NCBI GenBank assembly: GCA_021833365.1 | Contig: JAKBFV010000020.1 | Span: 1-36,134, forward strand | DNA: 36,134 nucleotides | Direction: 5' to 3' | Source of the DNA: Pseudomonadota bacterium | GTDB taxonomy: Bacteria; Pseudomonadota; Gammaproteobacteria; Pseudomonadales; Moraxellaceae | Part shown: piece by piece, positions 24,436 through 33,505 of the stretch | Position numbering within the stretch: position 1 is the stretch's first letter | Layout of the letters: each line of letters opens with the position of its first letter | Notes under the pieces: model-generated | Databases searched by the model: none | The model's input: the letters and a program-made list of their open reading frames with translations, nothing else | Told to the model about the DNA's origin: nothing | Made by a program: the position numbers and the translations under genes

Positions 24436-25444
24436 AACCTTGTCCGTGCTCGCTCTTGGCCTCTGTCTCAGTGCCCGCGCCGATCTGGCGCCGATCGCCG
24501 ATGTGCAGACGCAGCTCCTCGCGCGCCATACCATGAACTCCGTCCTCGAATGCTTCGGCAGCGTCGTCGTCACGCCGGCCGCCATCGATCACCTCAACGT
24601 CCTCTTCGCCGCCCACGTCGACAGCCTCGCCGTGCAGAAGGGCGAGCACGTCGTCAAGGGCCAGAAACTCATCGACCTGAGCCCCGACCCAGGGGTGGTG
24701 CAGTCTTATGTGCAGGCCAAGAATCAGCGGGTACTGGCCAGCCAGAATCTCGTCCAACAAAAGCAATTGCTCGCCGCCCAATTGGCGACGCAAGCGAGCG
24801 TCGACGCCGCCGGCAAAGCCCTCAAGGACGCCGAGCTGGCGCTGCAGACCCTGCACGATGAAGGGGCCGACCAGAGCAGCCTGAGCCTGAGCGCGCCGTT
24901 CAGCGGCAACATCGAACAGGTTGCGGTGGCGGTCGGCGATCACGTCGCGGCGGCGGCGACCCTGCTGTCGCTGGCCATGGACGAGCGCCTGCAGGCGCAG
25001 CTGCAGATCGACCCCCAGGACGCACAACGCCTGCGTCCCGGCATGAGCGTGCATCTCGGCGACGTCTTCTCGGCACATGACCAGGAGAGCGGCAGCATCG
25101 ACAACATCGCCCGCCAGGTCGATGCCAGCACACACAAGCTCAGCGTCAGTGTGCGCCTCAACAACACCCATTTCCTGGCCGGCACGCCGGTACGCGCGCA
25201 CGTCATCCTGAGCAGCGACAGCCTGCTCGCTGTACCGCGCGCCGCCATCCTCAATGACACGCAGGGAAGTTTCATCTACGTCGTCGACCAGATGCACGCG
25301 CATCGCATCGCCGTGCAGGCCGGCCGCGAGAGCAATGGCTGGGTCAGCGTCAGCGGCCCCCTCACCCCTGGCATGCACGTGGTGATCCTCGGCAATTATG
25401 AATTGCAGGAAGGCATGGCGACGCGCGAGACCCTGCTGCCATGA
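24428..25444 (+). CDS. RND periplasmic adaptor (HlyD/MFP family)
   Basis: The protein has 338 residues with a signal peptide cut near LSARA. A barrel-sandwich (lipoyl-like) half (VDSLAVQKGEHVVKGQKLIDL) leads into a short helical hairpin (about 85-145), the return half (LSAPFSGNIEQVAVAVGDHV), a beta-barrel domain (LQIDPQDAQRLRPGMSVHL) and a membrane-proximal domain with SLLAVPRAAILND and GSFIYVVD. This order is standard for adaptors that link an RND permease to a TolC-like channel. The hairpin is short, as in heavy-metal type adaptors. No His- or Met-rich metal-binding tail is visible. It overlaps both flanking genes (8 bases, and ATGA), so the three pump parts are translationally coupled. Confidence 0.9.
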   Translation: MTRTLSVLALGLCLSARADLAPIADVQTQLLARHTMNSVLECFGSVVVTPAAIDHLNVLFAAHVDSLAVQKGEHVVKGQKLIDLSPDPGVVQSYVQAKNQRVLASQNLVQQKQLLAAQLATQASVDAAGKALKDAELALQTLHDEGADQSSLSLSAPFSGNIEQVAVAVGDHVAAAATLLSLAMDERLQAQLQIDPQDAQRLRPGMSVHLGDVFSAHDQESGSIDNIARQVDASTHKLSVSVRLNNTHFLAGTPVRAHVILSSDSLLAVPRAAILNDTQGSFIYVVDQMHAHRIAVQAGRESNGWVSVSGPLTPGMHVVILGNYELQEGMATRETLLP

Positions 25445-28400
25445 CCGAACCTGGAATGGACTGGCTGCCGCGACACCGACGTTCCCTGCTCTTCTGCCTG
25501 CTGCTGCTCATCGCCGGTGGTATCGCCAGCTATTTTGCTCTGCCAGTATCGCTCTTTCCCGATGTCGCTTTTCCGCGCATCGCAGTCAGCCTCGATGCCG
25601 GTGATCGACCTGCCGAGCTCATGCTGCAACAGGTCACACAACCGGTCGAGGAGGCCCTGCGCCAGCTGCCCGGCATCCGCCAGATCCGCTCGACGACCAG
25701 TCGCGGCAGCGCCGAGATCGCCATCGACTTCGCCTGGGGACGTGACATGAGCGTCGCCCTGCTGCAGGTCGATACCGCTCTCGATCGCATGCTGCCAGGC
25801 CTGCCGCCGGGTACACGCATCGACAGCCATCGCATGGATCCGACGCGCTTTCCCGTCCTCGCCTTCAGCCTGCGCTCGGCGACCCTCGATGCCAGCAGTC
25901 TGCGCGACCTCGCCCTCTATCAACTGCGCCCGCTGCTGGTCGGTATCACCGGCGTCGCCCGCGTCGGAGTCCAGGGTGGAGCGACCGCCGAGTATCAGGT
26001 CAACCTCGATCCCGCCCGCCTGCAAGCCCTCGGCCTGCGCCCCGGACAGATCGTGCAGCAGCTGCGCGCACAGAACGTCTACCAGGCGGTCGGTCGTTTC
26101 GAGGATCACTACAAACTCTATCTGACGGTCATCGATCAGCGCGCGCACAGCCTCGACACCCTGCGCCGCCTCATCGTCGCCACCATCGCCGGTCAGCCGG
26201 TGCATCTGGCTGACGTCGCCAGCGTCGCCATCGGTCCGGCCCCACAGTGGCAGCGCGTCAGTGCTGATGGCCAGGAGGCGGTGCTGCTGCAGATCTACCA
26301 GCAGCCCAATGCCAACAGCGTGCGCATGGTGCATGATGTCGACGCCGCCCTCGCTGCCTATCGCCGACAACTGCCCGCCGGCGTCATCCTCGGGCGCTGG
26401 TATGACCAGAGCAAACTGGTGCTCGGCGCCGCCAACAGCGTGCGCGACGCCATGCTCCTCGGCACCTTGCTGGCAGCCCTCGTCCTGCTATTTTTTCTGC
26501 GCAATCTCAAAGTCACCCTGATCGCCGTGCTGGTGGTGCCGGCGACCCTGGCGACGACCTTGCTGCTCATGCATGCGCTCGGCATGAGCCTCAACATCAT
26601 GACCTTGGGCGGCATGGCGGCGGCGGTGGGTCTGATCATCGATGACGCCATCGTCATGGTCGAGCATATCCTGCGCCGTCTGCGCGACGGACAGTCGCCG
26701 GCATCACAGCGCGTTCTCACCGCCGCCCGAGAACTGCTCTCACCCTTGCTGGGATCGAGCGCCGCCACCTTGGTCATCTTTTTGCCTCTGGCCTTCCTTT
26801 CCGGCGTCACCGGTGCTTTCTTCAAAGCCCTGGCGACGACCATGAGCATGGCCCTGGTGGTGTCGTTTTTTCTCAGCTGGCTGGTCATCCCTCTGCTCGC
26901 CGAGCGCTTCCTCAAGGCCAGCGACGATGCCCCACCGGCGCCCTGGCTGCTGCGCCTGCAGGCTGGCTATGCCCGCCTTCTCGCCTTTCTGCTGCACCGT
27001 CCGCTTTACCTCCTGGTTCTCCTCCTGCCTCTGTGCCTCGGCGGCTGGACGGCTTACCGACAGATCGGCTCCGGCTTCATGCCGGTGATGGACGAGGGCG
27101 GCTTCACCCTCGACTATCGCTCGCCACCGGGGACCTCGCTGAGCGAGACCGATCGCCTGGTGCGGCAGATGGAGGCCATCATCCGCGCCAATCCCAACGT
27201 CGCCAGCTATTCGCGGCGTACCGGTGCACAGCTCGGTGGCTGGCTGACCGAGGCCAATGAAGGCGATCTTTTCATCCGCCTCAAGGATGGCCGGCGCGCA
27301 CCGGTCGATGCGGTGATGGACGACCTGCGCACCCAGATCGCCACCCACGTTCCCGGCCTCGACGTCGAGATGGCGCAGCTGATGGAAGACCTCATCGGCG
27401 ATCTCACCGCCGTACCCCAGCCGGTCGAGGTGCGCATCTTTGCCAGCGACCCACAGATCCTGGAGCGTCAGGCGCGACGCGTCGCGCACGCTCTCGGCGC
27501 CATTCGCGGCCTCGTCGATCTGCGCGATGGCATCACCCCAGCCGGTGATTCGATGCGGCTGGTCATCGACCCGGCGCAGGCCAGCTTCTATGGCCTGAAC
27601 GCCCAGGACATCAGCGATCAGGTCAGCCTCGCTCTGCAGGGCGTCAGTGCCGGCCACATACCGGATCGCTACCGCCCCTGGAACATCCGTGTCTGGCAGC
27701 GGCGGACACCGAGCTTGAATGAGGACACTCTCGCCGCCCTCCTCCTGCGCAATGCCCAAGGCCAGCTCATCCCCCTGCGCCTCGTCGCGCATCTGCAGGC
27801 GACGACCGGGGAGCCACAGATCGACCGCGACAATCTGGCACGCATGCTGGCGGTAACGGCGCGCATCAGTGGCCGTGATCTCGGTTCGAGCGTCGCCGAT
27901 GTGCGCAAGACCTTGCGCACCCTGCCCTGGCCACGCGCCTGCTACTACCGTCTCGGCGGTCTCTATGCCGAACAGCAGCAGGCCTTCAATGGTCTGCTCA
28001 TCGTCCTGCTGGCGGCCATCGCCCTGGTTTTTCTGCTCCTTCTTTTCCTCTACGAGAGCTTGCGCAGCGCCCTCGCCCTGCTCAGTCTGCCGCTTTTCTC
28101 TCTCGCCGCCGTCTTCATCGGCCTGCGTCTTGGCGGCGCCGAGCTCGACATCGCCTCGATGATGGGCATGACCATGGTCGTCGGCATCGTCACCGAGGTC
28201 GGCATCTTCTATTTCAGCGAACTGGCGCAGTGGTCGCTCGACCTGCCCCTGTCCGAGCGTCTCGTACTGGCTGGTCGCCACCGCTTGCTGCCCATCACCA
28301 TGACCACGCTCGCCGCCATTCTCACCCTCCTGCCTCTCGCCCTCGCCTGGGGACAGGGCGCCGCCATGCAGCAGGCGCTGGCTATCGCCATCATCAGCGG

Positions 28401-28476
28401 CCTGTGCGTACAGCTGCCTTTGGTCCTGCTGGTGATGCCGGTGCTGTACGCGCGTCTGCAGGCTTTCGGGAGGTGA
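25441..28476 (+). CDS. RND efflux permease with mixed HAE/HME relay residues
   Basis: The protein has 1011 residues with the standard RND plan: TM1, a large periplasmic loop, TM2-6, an amphipathic cytosolic linker, TM7, a second loop and TM8-12. TM4 carries GLIIDDAIVMVE with D401-D402, like the AcrB pair Asp407/408. In TM10 the AcrB Lys940 position is E919 (GIVTEVGIF), as in CusA Glu939, and the AcrB Arg971 position before the Pro is Leu (RLLPITMTT). The export substrate is therefore open between organic compounds and metal ions. The protein uses proton motive force in the inner membrane. It is coupled by ATGA to the adaptor gene and is followed one base later by the regulator gene. Confidence 0.93.
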   Translation: MTEPGMDWLPRHRRSLLFCLLLLIAGGIASYFALPVSLFPDVAFPRIAVSLDAGDRPAELMLQQVTQPVEEALRQLPGIRQIRSTTSRGSAEIAIDFAWGRDMSVALLQVDTALDRMLPGLPPGTRIDSHRMDPTRFPVLAFSLRSATLDASSLRDLALYQLRPLLVGITGVARVGVQGGATAEYQVNLDPARLQALGLRPGQIVQQLRAQNVYQAVGRFEDHYKLYLTVIDQRAHSLDTLRRLIVATIAGQPVHLADVASVAIGPAPQWQRVSADGQEAVLLQIYQQPNANSVRMVHDVDAALAAYRRQLPAGVILGRWYDQSKLVLGAANSVRDAMLLGTLLAALVLLFFLRNLKVTLIAVLVVPATLATTLLLMHALGMSLNIMTLGGMAAAVGLIIDDAIVMVEHILRRLRDGQSPASQRVLTAARELLSPLLGSSAATLVIFLPLAFLSGVTGAFFKALATTMSMALVVSFFLSWLVIPLLAERFLKASDDAPPAPWLLRLQAGYARLLAFLLHRPLYLLVLLLPLCLGGWTAYRQIGSGFMPVMDEGGFTLDYRSPPGTSLSETDRLVRQMEAIIRANPNVASYSRRTGAQLGGWLTEANEGDLFIRLKDGRRAPVDAVMDDLRTQIATHVPGLDVEMAQLMEDLIGDLTAVPQPVEVRIFASDPQILERQARRVAHALGAIRGLVDLRDGITPAGDSMRLVIDPAQASFYGLNAQDISDQVSLALQGVSAGHIPDRYRPWNIRVWQRRTPSLNEDTLAALLLRNAQGQLIPLRLVAHLQATTGEPQIDRDNLARMLAVTARISGRDLGSSVADVRKTLRTLPWPRACYYRLGGLYAEQQQAFNGLLIVLLAAIALVFLLLLFLYESLRSALALLSLPLFSLAAVFIGLRLGGAELDIASMMGMTMVVGIVTEVGIFYFSELAQWSLDLPLSERLVLAGRHRLLPITMTTLAAILTLLPLALAWGQGAAMQQALAIAIISGLCVQLPLVLLVMPVLYARLQAFGR

Positions 28477-28477
28477 T

Positions 28478-29137
28478 ATGGCGATTCTTCTCGTCGAAGA
28501 TGATGTGATGCTGGCGCGCGCCCTCAGCGAGAGCCTCTCCGATGCCGGCTACGTCGTCGACCAGGTCGGTCATTGCCGCGCCGCCTTGCAGCACCTGCAG
28601 ACCCAGGTCTACGAGGCCATGCTGCTCGACCTCGGTTTGCCCGATGGTGACGGTTGCCACCTGCTACAGCAGCTGCGCGAGCGCGGTCAGCCCCTGCCGG
28701 TGCTGGCGATTTCGGCACGCGGCGCCATCGACACGCGCGTCGCCGTCCTCGACAGCGGCGCCGATGATTACCTGGCCAAGCCTTTCTCGGTGCAGGAGCT
28801 GCTCCTGCGTCTGCAGTCGGTGCTGCGCCGTTCACAGACCGCCGGCGAACGCTCGCTGGTGGTCGGCAAGCTGCGCCTGCATCTGCAGCACGGCCTGCTC
28901 GAGCAGGAGGGGCAGCGTCTGCGCCTGACGCCGCGCGAAGCGGAAATGCTCGCCCTGCTCATGGAAAAACCCGGTCAGATCATCACCCGCCAGGAGATCC
29001 GCCAGCGCCTCTATGGTGAAAGCGCATCGGTCGACAGCAACGTCATCGACGTGCTCATGCACGGCCTGCGCCGCAAACTCAGCCCTGGCACCCTGACGAC
29101 GGTGCGTGGCGTCGGCTGGTCGCTGCCATGCCCGTGA
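28478..29137 (+). CDS. OmpR/PhoB-family response regulator
   Basis: The protein has 219 residues. The receiver domain has the acidic pair D8-D9, the phospho-acceptor D51, S79 and K101. The C-terminal winged helix (about 125-219) includes LTPREAEMLALLMEKPGQIITRQEI and ends NVIDVLMHGLRRKL..VRGVGWSL, typical of the QseB/CzcR/PmrA branch. It has a GGGAGG ribosome site, begins one base after the permease stop, and overlaps the kinase gene by ten bases. By position it regulates the pump genes, possibly through the CTAAGT repeat at 23044-23060. Confidence 0.94.
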   Translation: MAILLVEDDVMLARALSESLSDAGYVVDQVGHCRAALQHLQTQVYEAMLLDLGLPDGDGCHLLQQLRERGQPLPVLAISARGAIDTRVAVLDSGADDYLAKPFSVQELLLRLQSVLRRSQTAGERSLVVGKLRLHLQHGLLEQEGQRLRLTPREAEMLALLMEKPGQIITRQEIRQRLYGESASVDSNVIDVLMHGLRRKLSPGTLTTVRGVGWSLPCP

Positions 29138-30435
29138 TGGACTCCCTGCGCGGTCGCCTCAGCGTCTGGCTCGGGGCACTCATCCTCGGCGTCGGCACGA
29201 TCACCGTCGCCCTGTCGTTCTGGGTCATCCATGTTCAGGCCGAGACCGCCCAGGACGATGCCCTGCAGCTCATCGCCGACCTCCTCGACAAGGATGACTT
29301 TCATGCGCACACGCCGACCCTGCTGGTCAGCCGCCAGCGCCTCGCCAATGTCATCGCCTGCCACCTGCCCAACGACTGCCTGCTGCATCTGCCGGCCGGC
29401 TTTCCCGAAGGCTTTCATACCCTGCGCCTGCCGCAGGCGAGCTGGCGTGTCTATCTCAGTCATCGTGATCATACCCACCTCCTCGTCGCACAACAGACGG
29501 CCCTGCGCGATGAGCTGACCCTGAGCGCCGGCCTCGGCACCTTGCTGCCCCTGGCCCTGCTCATCCCGGCGCTGGCGGTGCTGGCGGCGGTGGTGGTGCG
29601 TCGACAGCTGCGCCCCCTGCAGACCCTCGGTGAAAGCATGCGCAGCGCCCGCGAGGTGCCGGAGCGCCTGCCGGACATCGATGCACCGCTCGAGCTGCGG
29701 CCCTTTCTCGCCGCGATGAATGAGCTGCTGCTGCGCGAGCACGCCTGGAAACTGGTGCAGGAACGTTTCATCGCCATGGCGGCGCACGAGATGCGCACGC
29801 CGCTGGCGGCGCTCGCCCTGCAGACCGACAACCTCGGCAACGCCCGCGATGAGGAGCAGTTCGAGACCCGCCTGCAGAGCCTGCGCGCCGGCCTGCGTCG
29901 CGCCCAGCACGGTGCCGAACAGTTGCTGGCCTTGTCGCGCCAGCAGACCGGCGACCTGCATCCGCAGAATCTGTCGGTGCCGGAGCTGGTGCACGAGATC
30001 CTGCAGGGCCTGCTGCCGGTGGCGGAGGCACACGCCATCGCCCTGGCCCTGGAAAGCGACGTCGGTGCCTGCATCCTGCGCACCGATCGCCTGTCCCTGC
30101 AGGTGCTATTGCGCAATGTCCTCGACAATGCCATTCGCTACAGTCCGCGTGGCAGCGAGGTCGTGCTCAGTCTCAGCCACGCCGATGGCTTTCTCTGCTT
30201 CAGTGTCCTCGATCACGGCCCTGGCATCACCGAGGCTTATCGTGAACAGGTCTTCTCGCCCTTCTTTCGCATCCCCGGTAGTCCCGGCCCCGGCTCCGGC
30301 CTCGGCCTGTGCATCGTCGCCGACGCCGCACGCCGCCTCGGCGGCCAGATCGAGCTGCGTCAGCGCCAGCCCGGCCCCGGTCTCATCTTCATCTATCGCC
30401 AGCCTCTGCCCGGCAAGCCCCCTTCCAGGCTATGA
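29128..30435 (+). CDS. Sensor histidine kinase with His/Cys-rich periplasmic loop
   Basis: The protein has 435 residues. TM1 (about 12-35) and TM2 (about 136-157) flank a periplasmic loop of about 100 residues, followed by a HAMP-like linker, the dimerisation helix with phospho-acceptor H220 (AAHEMRTPLAAL) and an ATPase domain with NVLDNAIRYSPRG, DHGPGI and GSGLGLCIV. The loop contains C78-H79, C84, H59, H61, H87, H97, H112, H115 and H117, unusually rich in metal-ligand residues. It is the cognate partner of the regulator just upstream. The start may be 29128 or the ATG at 29137, which overlaps the regulator stop as TGATG. Confidence 0.92.
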   Translation: MPVMDSLRGRLSVWLGALILGVGTITVALSFWVIHVQAETAQDDALQLIADLLDKDDFHAHTPTLLVSRQRLANVIACHLPNDCLLHLPAGFPEGFHTLRLPQASWRVYLSHRDHTHLLVAQQTALRDELTLSAGLGTLLPLALLIPALAVLAAVVVRRQLRPLQTLGESMRSAREVPERLPDIDAPLELRPFLAAMNELLLREHAWKLVQERFIAMAAHEMRTPLAALALQTDNLGNARDEEQFETRLQSLRAGLRRAQHGAEQLLALSRQQTGDLHPQNLSVPELVHEILQGLLPVAEAHAIALALESDVGACILRTDRLSLQVLLRNVLDNAIRYSPRGSEVVLSLSHADGFLCFSVLDHGPGITEAYREQVFSPFFRIPGSPGPGSGLGLCIVADAARRLGGQIELRQRQPGPGLIFIYRQPLPGKPPSRL

Positions 30436-30463
30436 TGGCGGTTTGCCATGGAGGCTCGCTGCG

Positions 30464-32512
30464 ATGTTACGCCGTCTATCGTTCATCCTGCTCTGCGGAT
30501 TCGCCATCCTCGGCCTCGGCCGCCTCGCCACTGCGCGCGGTGAGGCGATCAACGCCGTCTGGCTGCTGACGACGGCGATCGCCGTCTACACCATCGCCTA
30601 CCGTTACTACGGTCGCTGGATCGCACAGCGCGTGCTCGTCTGCGACGATCAGCGGCGCACTCCCGCCTATCGCCATGAAGATGGCCTCGACTATGTGCCG
30701 ACCACACCGGGCGTGCTCTTTGGTCACCACTTCGCCGCCATCGCCGGCGCCGGTCCACTCATCGGTCCGGTGCTGGCGGCACAGCTCGGTTATCTACCTG
30801 GCACCTTGTGGATACTCGCCGGCGTCGTCTTCGGCGGCGCCGTGCAGGACATGCTCATCCTTTTCTTTTCGGTGCGCCGCAATGGTCGTTCTCTCGGCGA
30901 GATCATCCATAGCGAGATCGGCCGTGGCGCCGGCCTGATCGCCAGCCTCGGCATACTCGCCATCAGCGTCATCCTGCTCGCCGTCCTCGCCCTGGTCGTA
31001 GTCCAGGCGGTCGCCGCTTCACCGTGGAGCGCCTTCACCCTGGCAGCGACCGTGCCGATCGCTCTGTTCATGGGGGTCTATCTACGCTGGCTGCGCCCAG
31101 GCCGGGTGCTCGAAGCCTCGCTGCTCGGTCTGAGCCTGCTCCTGCTCGCCATCGCCGGCGGTGCGAAAGTCGCGGCTTCCGCCAAGCTCGCTGCCCTGTT
31201 CACCCTGTCCGCCAGCCATCTCGCCTGGCTGCTCATGGCTTACGCCGCCATCGCCTCGATCCTGCCGGTCTGGCTGCTGCTGGCGCCGCGCGACTACCTC
31301 AGCACCTTTCTCAAGCTCGGCACGCTGATCGCCCTCGCCGGCGGCATCCTCATCACCCATCCCTTGCTGCGCATGCCGGCACTGACCCGCTTCATCGACG
31401 GCCATGGCCCGGTCTTCGCGGGCAGCGTTTTCCCCTTTTTGTTCATCACCATCGCCTGCGGCGCCGTCAGTGGCTTTCATGCCCTGGTCGCCTCGGGCAC
31501 GACGCCGAAGATGCTGCAGAAGGAGTCACAGGTCCTGCCCATAGGCTACGGCGCCATGCTCTGTGAATCGGCGGTGGCGATCATGGCGATGATCGCGGCC
31601 AGCGTCATCGATCCTGGGGTCTACTTCGCCATGAATGCGCCCACCGCCATCCTCGGCCATGACTTGGCGCATGCCAGCAGCGTCATCCAGCACTGGGGCT
31701 TCGCGCTGCAGCCCGCTCAGCTCAGCGCCCTCGCCGCGCAGATGGGCGAGCCATCCCTGCTCGCCCGTGTCGGCGGCGCCCCGACCCTGGCGGTCGGTCT
31801 CGCCACCCTGCTCAGCGGCGTCACCGGCGCCTCTTTGAGCGCGTTCTGGTATCACTTCGCCATTCTCTTCGAGGCCCTGTTCATCCTCACCACCGTCGAT
31901 GCCGGCACGCGCGTCGGGCGTTTTCTGCTACAGGATCTGCTCGGCCATCTGCATCCGGCGCTGGCACGCACGCGTTCCTGGCCGGCGAACATCCTCGCCA
32001 GCCTGCTCTTCGTCGCCGCCTGGGGCTATTTTCTGCTCGTCGGTGTGGGTGATCCTCTCGGCGGCATCCACACCCTCTGGCCCCTGTTCGGCATCGCCAA
32101 TCAGATGCTGGCCGGCATGGCCCTGCTGCTCGCCTGCGTCATTCTGGTGCGCATGCGCGCGCAGGCCTACCTCTGGGTGAGCGCCCTGCCTGCCCTGTGG
32201 ATCCTCCTCAGTACCCTCACCGCCGCCTACGACAAGCTCGCCGCCCGCGATCCTCTGATCGGCTTTCTGGCACACGCTGAGCGCCTGCAGAGGGCTCTCG
32301 CGCAAGGCCACCTGCTGGCACCGGCGACGACGCTGGCACAGATGCAGCAGATGCTGTTCAACGATCGCCTCGACAGTCTGCTCTGCCTCGCCCTCGCCTT
32401 GCTCCTGCTCGCCATGTGCCTGTTCGCTGTTACCACCCTGCGCCGTGCCTGGCGCCTACCCAAGGTCAGCACCGTGGAGAATGACGATGTCTCCGTCGCC
32501 TTCCTGGATTGA
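30464..32512 (+). CDS. cstA: CstA-family pyruvate/peptide transporter
   Basis: The protein has 682 residues with many membrane segments. The N-terminal YRYYGRWIAQRVL, the conserved YVPTTPGVLFGHHFAAIAGAGP and GPVLAAQLGYLPGTLWIL, and later FITIACGAVSGFHALVASGTTPKML are all CstA signatures. CstA and BtsT import pyruvate, and possibly peptides, during carbon starvation in proton symport. The start is fixed by GGAGG at 30450-30454. It lies 28 bases after the kinase gene with no terminator visible, so the pump and two-component transcript may continue into it. A YbdD-like gene overlaps its end, the usual pairing. Confidence 0.93.
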   Translation: MLRRLSFILLCGFAILGLGRLATARGEAINAVWLLTTAIAVYTIAYRYYGRWIAQRVLVCDDQRRTPAYRHEDGLDYVPTTPGVLFGHHFAAIAGAGPLIGPVLAAQLGYLPGTLWILAGVVFGGAVQDMLILFFSVRRNGRSLGEIIHSEIGRGAGLIASLGILAISVILLAVLALVVVQAVAASPWSAFTLAATVPIALFMGVYLRWLRPGRVLEASLLGLSLLLLAIAGGAKVAASAKLAALFTLSASHLAWLLMAYAAIASILPVWLLLAPRDYLSTFLKLGTLIALAGGILITHPLLRMPALTRFIDGHGPVFAGSVFPFLFITIACGAVSGFHALVASGTTPKMLQKESQVLPIGYGAMLCESAVAIMAMIAASVIDPGVYFAMNAPTAILGHDLAHASSVIQHWGFALQPAQLSALAAQMGEPSLLARVGGAPTLAVGLATLLSGVTGASLSAFWYHFAILFEALFILTTVDAGTRVGRFLLQDLLGHLHPALARTRSWPANILASLLFVAAWGYFLLVGVGDPLGGIHTLWPLFGIANQMLAGMALLLACVILVRMRAQAYLWVSALPALWILLSTLTAAYDKLAARDPLIGFLAHAERLQRALAQGHLLAPATTLAQMQQMLFNDRLDSLLCLALALLLLAMCLFAVTTLRRAWRLPKVSTVENDDVSVAFLD

Positions 32513-32681
32513 GTCGTGGCAGCGCTGGCTGTGCATCGTCGTCGGCCACGGTGACTATGCCGCCTACCAGCGCACCTGGCGCCGTCATGCGCACACGCCC
32601 ATGCTCGACGAGGCGGCTTTTTTGCGTGCCCGCCAGGAAGCCCGCTACGGCAGCGGAAAGATCAAGCGTTGTCCGTGTTGA
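32487..32681 (+). CDS. YbdD/YjiX-family small protein, CstA partner
   Basis: The protein has 64 residues. WRRHAHTPMLDEAAFLRARQEARYGSG matches the core of the YbdD/YjiX (DUF466) family: a charged segment, then ARYG and a C-terminal Cys pair (KRCPC). YbdD-like genes almost always follow cstA or btsT, and they appear to be needed for pyruvate transport by those proteins. The start at 32487 has a GGAGA seven bases upstream; an ATG at 32481 is too close to that site. The gene overlaps cstA by 26 bases in another frame. Confidence 0.85.
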   Translation: MSPSPSWIESWQRWLCIVVGHGDYAAYQRTWRRHAHTPMLDEAAFLRARQEARYGSGKIKRCPC

Positions 32682-32683
32682 GG

Positions 32684-32708
32684 CGCCGGGCCCGCACTGG
32701 ACCCGGCG
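32684..32708. terminator. GC-rich hairpin between convergent genes
   Basis: CGCCGGG (32684-32690) pairs perfectly with CCCGGCG (32702-32708) around an 11-base loop, in the 37-base gap between the convergent YbdD-like and OmpA-like genes. It lacks a T-run. It probably helps end transcription of both operons. Confidence 0.4.
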
Positions 32709-32718
32709 AACAGCCGGC

Positions 32719-33390
32719 TCAGGCCTGGGCCGGCGGATTGATGGTGATGACGACGCGGCGATTCTGCGCCCGCCCTTCCGCCGTCGCATTGCTGGCGATC
32801 GGCGCGGCTTCGCCATAGCCGACAGCACCGACGCGCGCCGGTGCCACACCGCGACCGACCAGGTAAGCCGCCACCGAATTGGCGCGTTGCTGTGACAAGG
32901 CGAGATTGCTCTGCGGACGACCGACGTTGTCGGTGTAGCCGGCGACCGTGATGCGGGTCTTGTCGTATTCACGCAGAACCTGCGCCACCGCATCGAGCAC
33001 CGGATAGGAGCTCGCTGCCACCGCGCTCTGTCCAGACGGGAAGGTGATATTGCCGGGCATAATCAGGGTGATGACACCGGTCTGCGGATCTTTCTGCACC
33101 TGCACACCGACACCGGCCAGCTGCTGACGCAGCTTGGCATTTTGTGCATCCATGTAGGCACCGACCCCCGCTCCGGCGGCGCCGAAGGCAGCGGCACCGA
33201 TGAGAGCGCGTTTTTCACGATCATGGCTATTCTTGCCGGTGGCAGCGCCGAGAACGGCGCCGGCCAAAGCGCCGGCCGTCGCTCCCCAGGTGGTGTCCGA
33301 GGTTTGTTTTTGACCGGTATAGGGATTGATGCTCTGGCATCCCCCCAAACCTAATGCCACAGCGACGGTTGCAATGACGACTGCACGCAC
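32719..33390 (-). CDS. OmpA-like lipoprotein (YiaD type)
   Basis: The protein has 223 residues. The lipoprotein signal ends at LGLGGC (C18) with Gln at +2, suggesting the outer membrane. Two glycine-zipper stretches (about residues 35-52 and 68-80: WGATAGALAGAVLGAATG and AFGAAGAGVGAYMD) precede a C-terminal OmpA domain. That domain has VAGYTDNVG, LSQQRANSVAAYLV and GYGEAAPIASN and binds peptidoglycan. This arrangement matches YiaD-like proteins, which tie the outer membrane to the wall. The start codon is GTG at 33390, supported by AAGGAG six bases upstream. An AT-rich stretch near 33424-33437 may hold the promoter. Confidence 0.92.
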   Translation of the reverse strand: MRAVVIATVAVALGLGGCQSINPYTGQKQTSDTTWGATAGALAGAVLGAATGKNSHDREKRALIGAAAFGAAGAGVGAYMDAQNAKLRQQLAGVGVQVQKDPQTGVITLIMPGNITFPSGQSAVAASSYPVLDAVAQVLREYDKTRITVAGYTDNVGRPQSNLALSQQRANSVAAYLVGRGVAPARVGAVGYGEAAPIASNATAEGRAQNRRVVITINPPAQA

Positions 33391-33505
33391 GATGATCTCC
33401 TTAGCATCGATGACTGACCCGCCTTTATATCAAAATACCGGACGCCGACGCCAGCATCGAGCGAGGCGCCTCGCCAGACGGTGGTCACCGGTGTAGCATG
33501 ACGGC

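Noticed and set aside
26740-28281. 513-codon open frame opposite the RND permease
   Set aside because: The composition is Gln, Glu and Gly rich with no domain, mirroring the codon pattern of the permease. It is a shadow frame.
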